Shown here one piece after another: positions 40,838 to 49,786 of a DNA stretch of 64,000 nucleotides. How positions within the stretch are numbered: position 1 is the stretch's first letter; every line of letters starts with the position of its first letter. The notes under the pieces were generated by a model that saw only the letters and a program-made list of their open reading frames with translations, made no database searches and was not told where the DNA came from. The position numbers and the translations under genes were made by a program. The stretch spans positions 124,001-188,000 of the forward strand of contig NZ_FZOY01000004.1 of assembly GCF_900188335.1 (NCBI RefSeq), read 5' to 3'. The DNA comes from Tropicimonas sediminicola (GTDB lineage: Bacteria > Pseudomonadota > Alphaproteobacteria > Rhodobacterales > Rhodobacteraceae).

Positions 40838-42244
40838 TCACTCCGCGACATCGGCGACCATCGCTACCGCCTTCGGAAGGAAGATCGCGAACGCGGTGCC
40901 CTCCGGTCCGGTATGAAGCATGTCGAGCCGGCCGCCATGGCCACGCACGAGGTCTGCGGAGATCGCGAGGCCGAGGCCGGTGCCGCCCTTGCGGGTGCCG
41001 CCCTGGAACGCCTGGAACAGGTATTCCCGCGCCTTGGGCGGCAGGCCGGGGCCGGTGTCCTCCACCTTGATCGTCCAGCCCTCGTCCGTCTCGTCGGCAG
41101 AGATGCAGATCTCGCCGCCCTTGCCGCTGGCCAGGATCGCTTGCCGGGCATTGCGGATGAGGTTGCTCAGAACCCGGTAGAGTTGCTCCGGGTCGGCGCG
41201 CAGGTACATGCCGGCGGGGATATCCTCGCCATAGCTGACGTCCTCGTTGCCGACGGCGAGGCGCTCGCTCTCGACGACGTCGAAGACGAGCGGGGCGAGC
41301 TGGATGTGTTGCAGCCGCGGCGCGGGCTCCTCGGCCTTGCCGAACGCCAGCGTCGACTCGCAGAGCGAGACGGCACGGGAGATCGAGTTCACCAGCTTGG
41401 GCGCGGCGCGCTGCACGGCCGGGTCCTCGCTGCTTTCCATCCGGTCGGCGAACAATTGCGCGGAGGTCAGGATGTTGCGCAGGTCGTGGCTGATCTTGGC
41501 CACCGCCGCCCCGAGCTGGGCGAGCCGCTCCTTCTGGCGCAGGGCCCCGGTCAGCTGGGTCTGCATGGACTGCATCGCCTCCTCGGCCTCCCGCAGCTCG
41601 CGCACGCCGGCCCCCGGCGCGATGATCCGGCGCGCGTCCTCGGGCGCGGTCGCATAGCTCTGCATGACATCGACGAGGTGACGGATCGGCGCGACGATCA
41701 GGCTGCGCACGGAGAGGAAGAGCAGCAGGGCCGTGACGGCCGAGATCACCGCCGAGAGCAGCAGGATGCGCAGGCCGTAGTCGACCATGGCGCTGCGAAG
41801 CTCGCCCGTCATCATGGTGACCTCGATCAGCAGGCCGGCTTGCTGGACCGGGTCGCCGATCACCCGGACGACCTGCGGTTCCGGCTCGAGGATGCAGGCA
41901 ATGGCATCACGGATCAGTTCCAGCGCGCTGGCATTTCGCAGGTCGTAGGTCGCCTGGATCGGAGCGGGAATGGGCGAGGACAGCACAAGCTGCCGGATCT
42001 CGTTGCGGCGGAGAACCACGTTCAGCACCCCGGCGTTCTCCAGCAGCTCGGCTTCAAGCTCCTCGTCCAGCATGTCGTCCGAGGCCAGCACCGCCAGCGA
42101 GGCGATCTGCGCCCGCTCCAGGTGCGACAGCAGGAAGTCCTCGCGGAACCGCGCCACCGACGGCACGAAGATCAGCACCTCCGCCAGCATGACGAATGCC
42201 ACCGTCAGAAGAAGGAAGCGGCCGGAGAGCGAATTGAGGAACAT
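40838..42244 (-). CDS. sensor histidine kinase
   Basis: 468 residues. Membrane spans at about 9-30 and 159-180 enclose a periplasmic sensor region. A HAMP domain follows, then the DHp helix with AKISHDLRNILTSAQLF (phosphoacceptor His253). The ATPase domain has YRVLSNLIRNARQAILASGK (N box), VEDTGPGLPP (G1) and GGTRKGGTGLGLAISADLVR (G2 region). No response regulator gene is adjacent. It follows the flavoprotein gene by 14 nt, so it may sense something related to redox or envelope state; the stimulus is unknown. Confidence 0.93.
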   Translation of the reverse strand: MFLNSLSGRFLLLTVAFVMLAEVLIFVPSVARFREDFLLSHLERAQIASLAVLASDDMLDEELEAELLENAGVLNVVLRRNEIRQLVLSSPIPAPIQATYDLRNASALELIRDAIACILEPEPQVVRVIGDPVQQAGLLIEVTMMTGELRSAMVDYGLRILLLSAVISAVTALLLFLSVRSLIVAPIRHLVDVMQSYATAPEDARRIIAPGAGVRELREAEEAMQSMQTQLTGALRQKERLAQLGAAVAKISHDLRNILTSAQLFADRMESSEDPAVQRAAPKLVNSISRAVSLCESTLAFGKAEEPAPRLQHIQLAPLVFDVVESERLAVGNEDVSYGEDIPAGMYLRADPEQLYRVLSNLIRNARQAILASGKGGEICISADETDEGWTIKVEDTGPGLPPKAREYLFQAFQGGTRKGGTGLGLAISADLVRGHGGRLDMLHTGPEGTAFAIFLPKAVAMVADVAE

Positions 42245-42258
42245 CTGCCTTGAGTGCC

Positions 42259-43674
42259 TTACGGGACGTGGCGCTGTATGAAGCCCACCACTTTCTTAAC
42301 CCAAGGACTATCAAACAGACGCGGGGAGAAATAGGCCCCTGCGACGCGCTTGTTGACCTCCGACAGCGTCGGGTAGGGCAGCACCGTATTGGTCAGCGCC
42401 TTCATCTTGAGCCCGTTGGCGAGAATCAACGCCCAGGTGCCGATCATTTCCCCGGCCTGCGGGCCCACGATGCCGGCCCCGACCGGGCGCCCCTTGTGGA
42501 CCATCACCTTGACGAGGCCCGTCGTGCGGCCCTCGGCAATCGCCCTGTCATTCTGGTCGTAGGAGAAGCGGACCACCTCCAGCCCGTCGCCGTGACGGTC
42601 CCGGGCCTCGGCCTCGGTCAGGCCGACCTGCGCCAGCTCCGGGTCGGTATAGGTCGCATGCGAAATATGCGCGTCAGACGCCTTGGCGGGCAGGCCGAAC
42701 AGGATCGAGCGCGCGATCACCCCGGCGTGGTAGTTCGCGACATGGGTGAACTGCTGCCGGCCGGCGACATCGCCGATGGCATAGACGCGCCGGTTGCTGC
42801 TGCGCAGGGCGTCATCGACCTTGATGCCCGTCTTGTCGAACGCGACTCCCGCGGCATCCAGGCCCAGCCCCTCCGTCGTGGGGGAGCGCCCCGCCGCGAC
42901 CAGAAGATGCGTGCCGGTGATCGCCGCCTCGCCGCTGTGCACGGTGATGTTGCCCGCCGATCCGGTGACCTTCTCGACCTTGGTGTCCTCGAGGATCTCG
43001 ATGCCCTCGGCGCGCAGCCGCTCCAGCGCGATGGCCGCCAGTTCCGGATCTTCCCGCCCGAGGGCGCGCATTGCCTCGATGACGGTCACCCGGCAGCCGA
43101 GACGACGGTGGGCCTGGGCCATTTCCAACCCGATCGGCCCGCCTCCGATGATAATCAGGTGCTCCGGCCGTTCGCGCTGCTCGAAGAGCGTCTCGTTGGT
43201 GAGGAACGGCACGTCAGCCAGCCCGTCGATGGGCGGCACGAGCGGACGGGACCCGGTCGCCACCACGAAGCGGCGGGCGGTGATGCGGTGCGGGCCGGCC
43301 TCGACCTCGCTCTCGGAAACAAAGCGCGCGCGGTCGCGGAGCACGGTCACGCCCAGCCCCTCGAAGCGCTCCTGGCTGTCATGCGGGGCGATGGTTTCGA
43401 TCGCGCCGCGGACATGGCCCATCGCCACGGCATAGTCGATCTCGGGTTCCACAGGCGTGACACCATAGGCGGCGCCCGAGCGCATGGCATGCGCGTGCTT
43501 CGCGGCGGAGATCAGCGCCTTGGACGGCACGCAGCCGAAGTTCAGGCAATCACCGCCCATTTCGCCGGCCTCGATCAATACCACCCGCGCGCCCATCTGG
43601 ACCGCGCCGGCGGCCAGCGACAGGCCGCCCGACCCGGCGCCGATGATGCAGATATCGGTTTCGATGCGATCCAT
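42259..43674 (-). CDS. FAD-dependent pyridine nucleotide-disulfide oxidoreductase (mercuric reductase / lipoamide dehydrogenase family)
   Basis: 471 residues. The FAD motif is DICIIGAGSGGLSLAAGAVQ. The redox-active disulfide is GGDCLNFGCVPSKALISA (residues 42-59). The NAD(P)-binding Rossmann motif is LIIIGGGPIGLEMAQAHRRL. VYAIGDVAG gives the second FAD contact. The C-terminus lacks the HPT catalytic dyad of lipoamide dehydrogenase (LPYPTLSEVNKR instead) and has no MerA C-terminal cysteine pair, so it is neither enzyme proper. It is in an operon with a TVP38 gene (3-bp gap), a common pairing. Confidence 0.9.
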   Translation of the reverse strand: MDRIETDICIIGAGSGGLSLAAGAVQMGARVVLIEAGEMGGDCLNFGCVPSKALISAAKHAHAMRSGAAYGVTPVEPEIDYAVAMGHVRGAIETIAPHDSQERFEGLGVTVLRDRARFVSESEVEAGPHRITARRFVVATGSRPLVPPIDGLADVPFLTNETLFEQRERPEHLIIIGGGPIGLEMAQAHRRLGCRVTVIEAMRALGREDPELAAIALERLRAEGIEILEDTKVEKVTGSAGNITVHSGEAAITGTHLLVAAGRSPTTEGLGLDAAGVAFDKTGIKVDDALRSSNRRVYAIGDVAGRQQFTHVANYHAGVIARSILFGLPAKASDAHISHATYTDPELAQVGLTEAEARDRHGDGLEVVRFSYDQNDRAIAEGRTTGLVKVMVHKGRPVGAGIVGPQAGEMIGTWALILANGLKMKALTNTVLPYPTLSEVNKRVAGAYFSPRLFDSPWVKKVVGFIQRHVP

Positions 43675-43677
43675 CGC

Positions 43678-44430
43678 TCAGTCCTCCTTGCGGCCGCGAA
43701 CCGCCCGCAGGACGATCGGCAGCGCCGCCAGAACACAGAGGCCAAAGAGAGGCAGCAGGATGTGCGGCTCGAAGATCACGCCGAGATCGGGGGTTTCGCC
43801 CGCGGCCAGCACCTCGCCCAGCCCGCTGCCGACCGAGGTATAGACCAGCCCGCCGGGGATGATGCCGAGAAAGGTCGTGATCGCGAACCGGCCGAGCGGC
43901 ACGCCCACGAGCGCCGGCACGAGGTTGGCGACGAAGAACGGCACCACCGGCACCAGCCGGATCAGGAACAACATTTCCCACTGGTTGGCGTCGATCCCGG
44001 CCTTGATCTTGCGGACCTGCCCTTCGGAGGCTTCCATTCGCGCCGCGAGTGCCTCGCCCAACCCGCGACGCGCGGCGAGAAAGATCACGCAGGCGCCGAT
44101 CGTGGCGCCAAGCACGTTGAAGAGCACGCCCGGAAACAGGCCGAACAGGAAACCGCCGGTCAACGTGGCAACCGTGGCGCCCGGCAGGGAAAAGGCGACG
44201 ATGACGATATAGACAGCAACGAAGGCAAGCGCCGTGGCCACGAAATGGCTGTCGCGGAAGGCAATCAGCGCCTCGCGGTTCTCGGCGAGGGTCTCGAAGC
44301 TCAGGGCATCGCCGAGCAGGAAGGCGCCGGCCACCGCCACGATGGCAATGGCGGCAAGAGGAAGGGCGCGCGTGACATTTGCGCGTCTGGGTTGGGTCGT
44401 GTCGCTCGGCATGGGTCTTGGCTTGCTCAT
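43678..44430 (-). CDS. TVP38/TMEM64 family membrane protein
   Basis: 250 residues with about six membrane segments. The central VTT/SNARE-associated domain is visible in FSLPGATVATLTGGFLFGLF (a re-entrant GGxxFG region) and LFLIRLVPVVPFFVANLVPA, with the usual FLGIIPGGLVYTSVGSGLGE further on. DedA-like proteins of this kind act in membrane homeostasis or lipid scrambling. It is the first gene of the minus-strand operon with the flavoprotein and the kinase. Confidence 0.9.
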   Translation of the reverse strand: MSKPRPMPSDTTQPRRANVTRALPLAAIAIVAVAGAFLLGDALSFETLAENREALIAFRDSHFVATALAFVAVYIVIVAFSLPGATVATLTGGFLFGLFPGVLFNVLGATIGACVIFLAARRGLGEALAARMEASEGQVRKIKAGIDANQWEMLFLIRLVPVVPFFVANLVPALVGVPLGRFAITTFLGIIPGGLVYTSVGSGLGEVLAAGETPDLGVIFEPHILLPLFGLCVLAALPIVLRAVRGRKED

Positions 44431-44617
44431 GATGTGATCTTGTCATCCCGAACATGAGCTTTGGCACGGAAATGCGACAGAGGGCTCACGCCCGCTTGAT
44501 GCGCCACCTGCCCTTTCGTGATAAGTCCTGCGTCCCGGTGCGGGTTTTGAAACATCCGGTCTGGAAATCGGCCGCCGAAAAACCTGAATGTTGCAGGCTT
44601 TCTGTGAGCAAACCGAA

Positions 44618-44646
44618 TTGACTCGGGTCGCAATCTCGCTTAAGCG
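44618..44646 (+). promoter_or_regulatory. possible rpmH promoter
   Basis: TTGACT (44618-44623) and TAAGCG (44641-44646) with a 17-bp spacer lie about 75 nt upstream of rpmH. The -35 is close to consensus and the -10 is weak. Confidence 0.4.
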
Positions 44647-44719
44647 CCGGGCTTCGAGATATCAGAGCCTTCGAATCCGTGCCGGATTTGGGCCCAAGCA
44701 CAAGAACGGAGACGGAGCG

Positions 44720-44854
44720 ATGAAACGCACCTATCAGCCTTCCAACCTGGTTCGCAAGCGCCGCCACGGCTTCCGTGCGCGCATGGCCACCAAGGGTGGT
44801 CGCAAGATCCTGAACGCCCGCCGCGCCCGCGGCCGGAAGTCGCTCAGCGCGTGA
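44720..44854 (+). CDS. rpmH: 50S ribosomal protein L34
   Basis: 44 residues, full length. [20 protein letters not shown] and the rest match L34 almost throughout. It is the first gene of the conserved rpmH-rnpA-yidD run, and its stop overlaps the GTG start of rnpA. A GGAG at 44714-44717 precedes the ATG. Confidence 0.98.
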   Translation: MKRTYQPSNLVRKRRHGFRARMATKGGRKILNARRARGRKSLSA

Positions 44855-45228
44855 GCCGGGGGCGGCCACCGATGGCCACCCTGACCAAGCGCAGCGAGTT
44901 CCTGGCGGCCGCCCGTGCGGGGCGTGCCGGGACGCCGGGATTTCTGCTTCAGGCGCGCAAGCGCCGCGATGACGAGGCCGATCCGTCGCTTGTGCGGGTC
45001 GGCTTTACCTGTTCAAAGAAGGTCGGTAACGCCGTCGCCCGCAACCGCGCCAAGCGCCGCCTGCGGGAGATCGCCCGAGCCGTGCTGCCCGAGGCCGGGC
45101 GGCCGGGCTGGGACTACGTGCTGATCGGCAAGGCGGGCGCGACGGCCGACCTGCCGTTCGACGCGCTGCTGGACGATCTGCGAACGGCGCTGGAGCGAGT
45201 GCATTCGCCCAGGCCGCGCAAGTCATGA
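44851..45228 (+). CDS. rnpA: ribonuclease P protein component
   Basis: 125 residues from GTG 44851, which overlaps the rpmH stop; ATG 44872 is an alternative 7 codons later, directly before [15 protein letters not shown]. The RNR motif is seen as [20 protein letters not shown], and [14 protein letters not shown] precedes it. It assists the catalytic RNA in tRNA 5' processing. Its stop overlaps the yidD start by 4 nt. Confidence 0.95.
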   Translation: MSRGRPPMATLTKRSEFLAAARAGRAGTPGFLLQARKRRDDEADPSLVRVGFTCSKKVGNAVARNRAKRRLREIARAVLPEAGRPGWDYVLIGKAGATADLPFDALLDDLRTALERVHSPRPRKS

Positions 45229-45479
45229 GCCCCGCCGCCTGGATCCTGTCGCTTCCGATCCGCGGCTACCGGCTCATCTTCTCACCCTGGGTCGGATTCA
45301 ACTGCCGCTATCAGCCCACCTGCTCCGCCTATGCGCTGGAGGCGCTGCGCAAGCATGGCGCGGTCCGCGGAGGCTGGATGGCGCTCCGGCGGATCGCTCG
45401 GTGCAACCCTTTCGGCAGCTGCGGCTACGACCCCGTGCCCGGCACCGACCCGGAGCACGACGCCGCCCACCGTCACTGA
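45225..45479 (+). CDS. yidD: membrane protein insertion efficiency factor YidD
   Basis: 84 residues. [20 protein letters not shown] followed by [14 protein letters not shown], then [17 protein letters not shown], match YidD including its conserved Cys residues. It supports YidC-dependent membrane protein insertion, and sits in its usual place after rnpA. Confidence 0.97.
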   Translation: MSPAAWILSLPIRGYRLIFSPWVGFNCRYQPTCSAYALEALRKHGAVRGGWMALRRIARCNPFGSCGYDPVPGTDPEHDAAHRH

Positions 45480-45533
45480 CCGCCGCAGCGCGGCCGTGCC
45501 TTCGGCGAGGATCTTTCCAGACAGAAGCAGCCG

Positions 45534-46496
45534 TCAGGCCTTGCGCCAGTCGAAGAAGCCCGGCCCGGCCCGGTCAAGAAGGCGGGCCGCGATCTCCCGC
45601 CCGAGCGCTGCGCCGTCGGCAATCGGCGCGCTGCCGTGATCGGTGAGGCATTCGCTGCCGTCGGGCCGCAGGATCTCGCCCCGCAGGGTCACCTCGCCCC
45701 CCGAGAGCTCGGCAAGCCCGGCAATCGGGGTCTCGCAGGAGCCGTCGAGCGCCGCGAGATAGGCGCGCTCGGCTGCCAGCCGTTGGCCGGTCGGCCCGTC
45801 GTGGATCGCGTCGAGCAGGGCCGCTGCCGCGCTGTCGTCGGTGCGCCGCTCGATGCCGATTGCCCCCTGCGCGACCGCCGGGAGCATGTCCTCGGCGGCG
45901 ATCGGCGTACGGCGGACATCGTCCAGCCCGAGCCGGTTCAGGCCCGCGCAGGCGAGAAAGGTCGCCTCGGCCACGCCCTCGGTGAGCTTGCGCATCCGCG
46001 TCTGCACGTTGCCGCGGAACTCCACCACCTGCAGATCGGGCCGGCGGAACAGAAGCTGGGCACGACGGCGCAGGGAAGAGGTCCCGACCACCGCGCCCTC
46101 CGGCAGATCGCCGAAAGCCTTGCCGTCGAGCGTGACGAAGGCGTCACGGACGTCCTCGCGCGGCAGGTAGCAATCGAGCGTCAGCCCGGTGGGCTGCTCC
46201 ACCGGCATGTCCTTCATCGAATGGACGGCGATGTCGATCCGGCCGGCGAGCAGGTCCTCCTCGATCTCCTTGGTGAAGAGCCCCTTGCCGCCGATCTCCT
46301 TGAGCGGCCGGTCGGCCGCGATCAGCGCCCGGTCGTCGCCCGTCGTCTTGATCACGACGATCTCGAAGGCGGTCTCCGGCAAATCGAAGGCGACGGCGAG
46401 CCGGGTGCGGGTCTCGTAGGCCTGCGCAAGGGCGAGCGGGGAGCCGCGGGTGCCGATCCGGAGCGGTCGGTCGGGGGAAGGGAGAGCCTGTGTCAT
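45534..46496 (-). CDS. hemC: hydroxymethylbilane synthase (porphobilinogen deaminase)
   Basis: 320 residues. LRIGTRGSPLALAQAYETR opens domain 1; SSLRRRAQLLFRRPDLQVV and FRGNVQTRMRKL are substrate-binding Arg segments. The dipyrromethane cofactor Cys lies in LAALDGSCETPIAGLAEL. It links four porphobilinogen units in heme and tetrapyrrole synthesis. Divergent from hemE, with about 100 bp between the starts. Confidence 0.97.
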   Translation of the reverse strand: MTQALPSPDRPLRIGTRGSPLALAQAYETRTRLAVAFDLPETAFEIVVIKTTGDDRALIAADRPLKEIGGKGLFTKEIEEDLLAGRIDIAVHSMKDMPVEQPTGLTLDCYLPREDVRDAFVTLDGKAFGDLPEGAVVGTSSLRRRAQLLFRRPDLQVVEFRGNVQTRMRKLTEGVAEATFLACAGLNRLGLDDVRRTPIAAEDMLPAVAQGAIGIERRTDDSAAAALLDAIHDGPTGQRLAAERAYLAALDGSCETPIAGLAELSGGEVTLRGEILRPDGSECLTDHGSAPIADGAALGREIAARLLDRAGPGFFDWRKA

Positions 46497-46600
46497 GGGC
46501 CGTGCTTAATTGCCGCCCCGCGGACTGACAACTCCCCCGCGACTTGACTTCCCGTCGCAGAGGCCGCACCCAGCGTAGCGCCGACGAGGGAGAGGGCCCG

Positions 46601-47635
46601 ATGACCGAGACCAAGAAACTGCTGCGCTCGCTTGCCGGCGAGGTTCTGCCCACCCCGCCGATCTGGATGATGCGGCAAGCCGGGCGCTACCTTCCGGAGT
46701 ATCGCGCGACCCGCGCGCTGGCCGGCGATTTCCTGTCGCTGTGCTACAATCCGGACCTCGCCGCCGAAGTCACGCTGCAGCCGATCCGGCGCTACGGCTT
46801 CGATGCCGCGATCCTGTTCGCCGACATCCTGCTGGTTCCGCAGGCGCTCGGCGCCGACCTGTGGTTCGTCACCGGCGAAGGGCCGCGGCTGTCCACGGTG
46901 ACCGGGCAGGCGGAGTTCGACGCGCTCAAGGGCAAGGACGACATCCACGAGGTGCTCTCGCCGGTCTACGAAACCGTGCGGATCCTGTCGCGCGAACTGC
47001 CCTCCGAGACCACGCTGATCGGCTTTGCCGGCGCGCCCTGGACGGTGGCGACCTACATGATCGCCGGGCGCGGCACACCGGACCAGGGGCCGGCCCACAC
47101 GCTGATGGCCGAGAACCAGCCGCTGTTCGATGCGCTGATGGGGCGACTGACCGAGGCGACGATCGAATACCTCTCCGCTCAGGTCGAAGCAGGCGCCGAG
47201 GTGCTGAAGCTGTTCGACAGCTGGGCCGGCTCGCTGAAGGGCGAGGCGTTCGACCGCTATGCGCTGGAGCCGGCGAAGAAGATCATCGCCGAACTCAAGG
47301 CGCGCCACCCCGACACACCGATCATCGCCTTTCCGCGCGAAGCCGGCGAGCGCTACATCGGATTTGCCAGGGCGACCGGCGCCGATTGCGTGGCGCTCGA
47401 CAACTCGGTGAGCGCGGACTGGGCCGCCGAACATGTGCAGGTGGATGGCTGCGTGCAGGGCAATCTGGCGCCGACGCACATGGTCACCGGCGGGCAGGCG
47501 CTCGTCGACGAGACGCGCCGGATCGTGAAGGCCTTCTCGAAGGGCCCGCACATCTTCAACCTCGGGCACGGGATCACCCCCGATGCCGACCCCGAGAACG
47601 TCGCGCTGATGATCGAGACCGTCAGGAACGGCTGA
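46601..47635 (+). CDS. hemE: uroporphyrinogen decarboxylase
   Basis: 344 residues from ATG 46601 with GAGGGAGAGGG upstream. [19 protein letters not shown] is the family's first signature. [18 protein letters not shown] is the second, and [16 protein letters not shown] is the usual C-terminal segment. The catalytic Asp lies in [13 protein letters not shown]. It decarboxylates uroporphyrinogen III to coproporphyrinogen III, the substrate of hemF nearby. Confidence 0.97.
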   Translation: MTETKKLLRSLAGEVLPTPPIWMMRQAGRYLPEYRATRALAGDFLSLCYNPDLAAEVTLQPIRRYGFDAAILFADILLVPQALGADLWFVTGEGPRLSTVTGQAEFDALKGKDDIHEVLSPVYETVRILSRELPSETTLIGFAGAPWTVATYMIAGRGTPDQGPAHTLMAENQPLFDALMGRLTEATIEYLSAQVEAGAEVLKLFDSWAGSLKGEAFDRYALEPAKKIIAELKARHPDTPIIAFPREAGERYIGFARATGADCVALDNSVSADWAAEHVQVDGCVQGNLAPTHMVTGGQALVDETRRIVKAFSKGPHIFNLGHGITPDADPENVALMIETVRNG

Positions 47636-47641
47636 TCCGGC

Positions 47642-48373
47642 CTAGGCCGAACCGGCCTGCCGGATCGCCGCGAGGGACCGCCTCTGCTGCCCGTCGGCAT
47701 CGAAGTTCTCCGGGGCCAACCAGGCCGCCAGGGCCTCGCGAACCCGGGGCCAGTCGCCGTCGGTGAAGGCGAACCAGGCGGTGTCGCGGTTGCGGCCCTT
47801 GTACTGGGCCGCCTGTCGGAAGGTGCCTTCGTAGAGAAACCCCAGGCGTTCGGCGGCCGCCCGCGAGGGCGCGTTGAGCGCATCGCATTTCCACTCGTAC
47901 CGGCGATAGGCGAGGTCCGTCATGGCGTGGTCGGCCATCAGGAACATCGCCTCGGTCGCCATCGGCGTGCGCTGGACCAGGGGTGAGAAGTTGATGTGCC
48001 CGACCTCGACCGAGCCGTTGCCGGGGTCGATCCGCAGATAGCTCGCAAGGCCAAGGCACCGCCCCGCCCCCGCCTCGCGGAGGGTGAAAAACATCGGGTC
48101 GTTGCCGAGACAAGTCGCGCGCATCCAGTCCGCCAGCGCCTCGGCGCTGTCGAAGGGTCCGTAGGGCAGATAGGTCCAGATCCGGTGGTCGGCGCTGGTG
48201 GCGAAGGCCTCGAACAGGCTGGCGGCATGCACCTCCGGATCTGCCGGTTCGAGGGTGCAGAACCGCCCCTGCATCGGGGCCCTGTGCGGACGCGGCCGTG
48301 GCAGGGCCACGTCGAGCGGCCAGCCGATGGGCTGACCGAGCGCGTTGGTCCGCGGCTCCCGCCTCAGTGCCAT
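47642..48373 (-). CDS. GNAT family N-acetyltransferase
   Basis: 243 residues. The RimJ/RimL-like pattern is visible: GRFCTLEPADPEVHAASLFE at the start of the domain, VEVGHINFSPLVQRTPMATE with the acetyl-CoA-binding loop, and LNAPSRAAAERLGFLYEGTF near the end. It overlaps the end of hemF by 10 nt, so it is co-expressed with it, but no heme-related role is known for this family. Substrate unknown. Confidence 0.9.
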   Translation of the reverse strand: MALRREPRTNALGQPIGWPLDVALPRPRPHRAPMQGRFCTLEPADPEVHAASLFEAFATSADHRIWTYLPYGPFDSAEALADWMRATCLGNDPMFFTLREAGAGRCLGLASYLRIDPGNGSVEVGHINFSPLVQRTPMATEAMFLMADHAMTDLAYRRYEWKCDALNAPSRAAAERLGFLYEGTFRQAAQYKGRNRDTAWFAFTDGDWPRVREALAAWLAPENFDADGQQRRSLAAIRQAGSA

Positions 48374-49254
48374 TTCGCGACCGGCGGAAGGGACATCAGC
48401 ACCGCGTTGGCGTCGTGCCCGGTGGCGAGACCGAACTTGGTGCCTCGGTCGTAGACGAGGTTGTACTCCGCATAGAGCCCGCGGTGGACGAGCTGCGCTT
48501 CCTTGTCGACGTCGGTCCAGGGCTGGTTCCGCCGCCGTTCCGTCACCGGCAGGAAGGCGGGCAGGAAGGCCTCTCCCACCGCCCGCGTGAAGGCGAAATC
48601 GGCCTCCCAGTCGCCGGTGTTCAGGTCGTCGTAAAAGATCCCGCCGACACCGCGCGCCCTGCCCCGGTGCGGAACGAAGAAATACTCGTCGGCCCAGGCC
48701 TTGAATCGTTCGTAGTAGTCGGAAGAATGCGCATCGCAGGCGGTCTTGAGCGCCGCGTGGAAGGCGGCGGTGTCCTCGTCATACTCGATGCAGGGGTTGA
48801 GGTCCGCACCGCCGCCGAACCACCAGGCGTGCGGCGTCCAGAACATCCGCGTGTTCATGTGGACGGCCGGCGTGTGCGGGTTCTGCATATGGGCCACAAG
48901 GCTGATACCGGAGGCCCAGAAACTCGGGTCGGTCTCGATCCCCGGCACGCCGCGGGCCGCCATCGCCTTCTGCGCCGCTTCTCCAAGCTTGCCGTAGACG
49001 GTCGAGACATTGACGCCGACCTTCTCGAAGACCCGGCCGCCACGCATGACGCTCATCAGCCCTCCACCCGCGTCGCCACCGTCGTCGGAGGCGCGTTTCG
49101 TCTCGGTCACCTCGAACCGCCCGGCCGGCAGGCCGGCCATCGGACCCTCGGCCTGGCTGTCCTCCAGCGCCTCGAAGGCGGCAACGATCCGGTCGCGCAG
49201 CTCGCGGAACCAGGCAGAGGCACGCGCCTTTTCCGTGTCGAATGGCTGGGTCAT
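48364..49254 (-). CDS. hemF: oxygen-dependent coproporphyrinogen III oxidase
   Basis: 296 residues from ATG 49254 with GAGGGAGAG upstream. MNTRMFWTPHAWWFGGGADL with NPCIEYDED carries the conserved acidic and His residues, RARGVGGIFYDDLNTGDWEA is the family signature, and QLVHRGLYAEYNLVYDRGTK is the C-terminal one. It converts coproporphyrinogen III to protoporphyrinogen IX with O2. Clustering with hemC and hemE is usual in this group. Confidence 0.97.
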   Translation of the reverse strand: MTQPFDTEKARASAWFRELRDRIVAAFEALEDSQAEGPMAGLPAGRFEVTETKRASDDGGDAGGGLMSVMRGGRVFEKVGVNVSTVYGKLGEAAQKAMAARGVPGIETDPSFWASGISLVAHMQNPHTPAVHMNTRMFWTPHAWWFGGGADLNPCIEYDEDTAAFHAALKTACDAHSSDYYERFKAWADEYFFVPHRGRARGVGGIFYDDLNTGDWEADFAFTRAVGEAFLPAFLPVTERRRNQPWTDVDKEAQLVHRGLYAEYNLVYDRGTKFGLATGHDANAVLMSLPPVAKWH

Positions 49255-49359
49255 GTCAGGCTCTCCCTCGCAGATCATCGGAGCGCTAGCAGTTTTGCCG
49301 AGAACGGGCCAGCCCCGGAGGCGATTGGCGCGGCCATGCAGGGGGTCTAAGCTTCTGAT

Positions 49360-49764
49360 ATGCGACACCTGATTCTCCTGCTTGCCCTACCCGCGCTCGT
49401 GGCCTGCGCGCCGACACGGCAGACCTGCCTCAAAGCCGCGACCCAGGATGTGGCCGTGGTCGACCGGCTGATCCTCGAGACGCAGGAGAACCTGTCGCGC
49501 GGCTACGCGCTGGATCGCGAAGCCTATGTGACCAGTACGGTGGACCTGTGCGTCGGCAGCGGCAGGGTCGGCTATGGCCGCGGGATGGGCGTCGGCTGGA
49601 GTTACTGCAACACGCCGACGACGCGTTACCGCGACCGGCCTGTCGCGATCGACCGCGCCGCCGAGCAGCGCAAGCTGAAGGAATTGCAGCAGACCCGCGC
49701 CCGGCTGGTCAAGGAATCGGAAGCAGCACTCCAGCAGTGCAACCTCCGCTATCCGGCCGGCTGA
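49360..49764 (+). CDS. predicted lipoprotein with C-terminal coiled coil
   Basis: 134 residues. MRHLILLLALPALVACAPTR is a lipoprotein signal with lipobox LVAC (Cys16). A further Cys pair flanks a glycine-rich loop (DLCVGSGRVGYGRGMGVGWS, then YCNTP), and the last 45 residues are a charged helix (AEQRKLKELQQTRARLVKES). No named family recognised. Divergent from hemF with about 105 bp between. Confidence 0.75.
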   Translation: MRHLILLLALPALVACAPTRQTCLKAATQDVAVVDRLILETQENLSRGYALDREAYVTSTVDLCVGSGRVGYGRGMGVGWSYCNTPTTRYRDRPVAIDRAAEQRKLKELQQTRARLVKESEAALQQCNLRYPAG

Positions 49765-49786
49765 CCGTCGAAACGCTCGCCGCGGG

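Noticed and set aside
42250-44457. 735-codon plus-strand frame
   Set aside because: It lies antisense to the flavoprotein and TVP38 genes, whose motifs are complete, and has the His/Arg/Gly-rich shadow composition.
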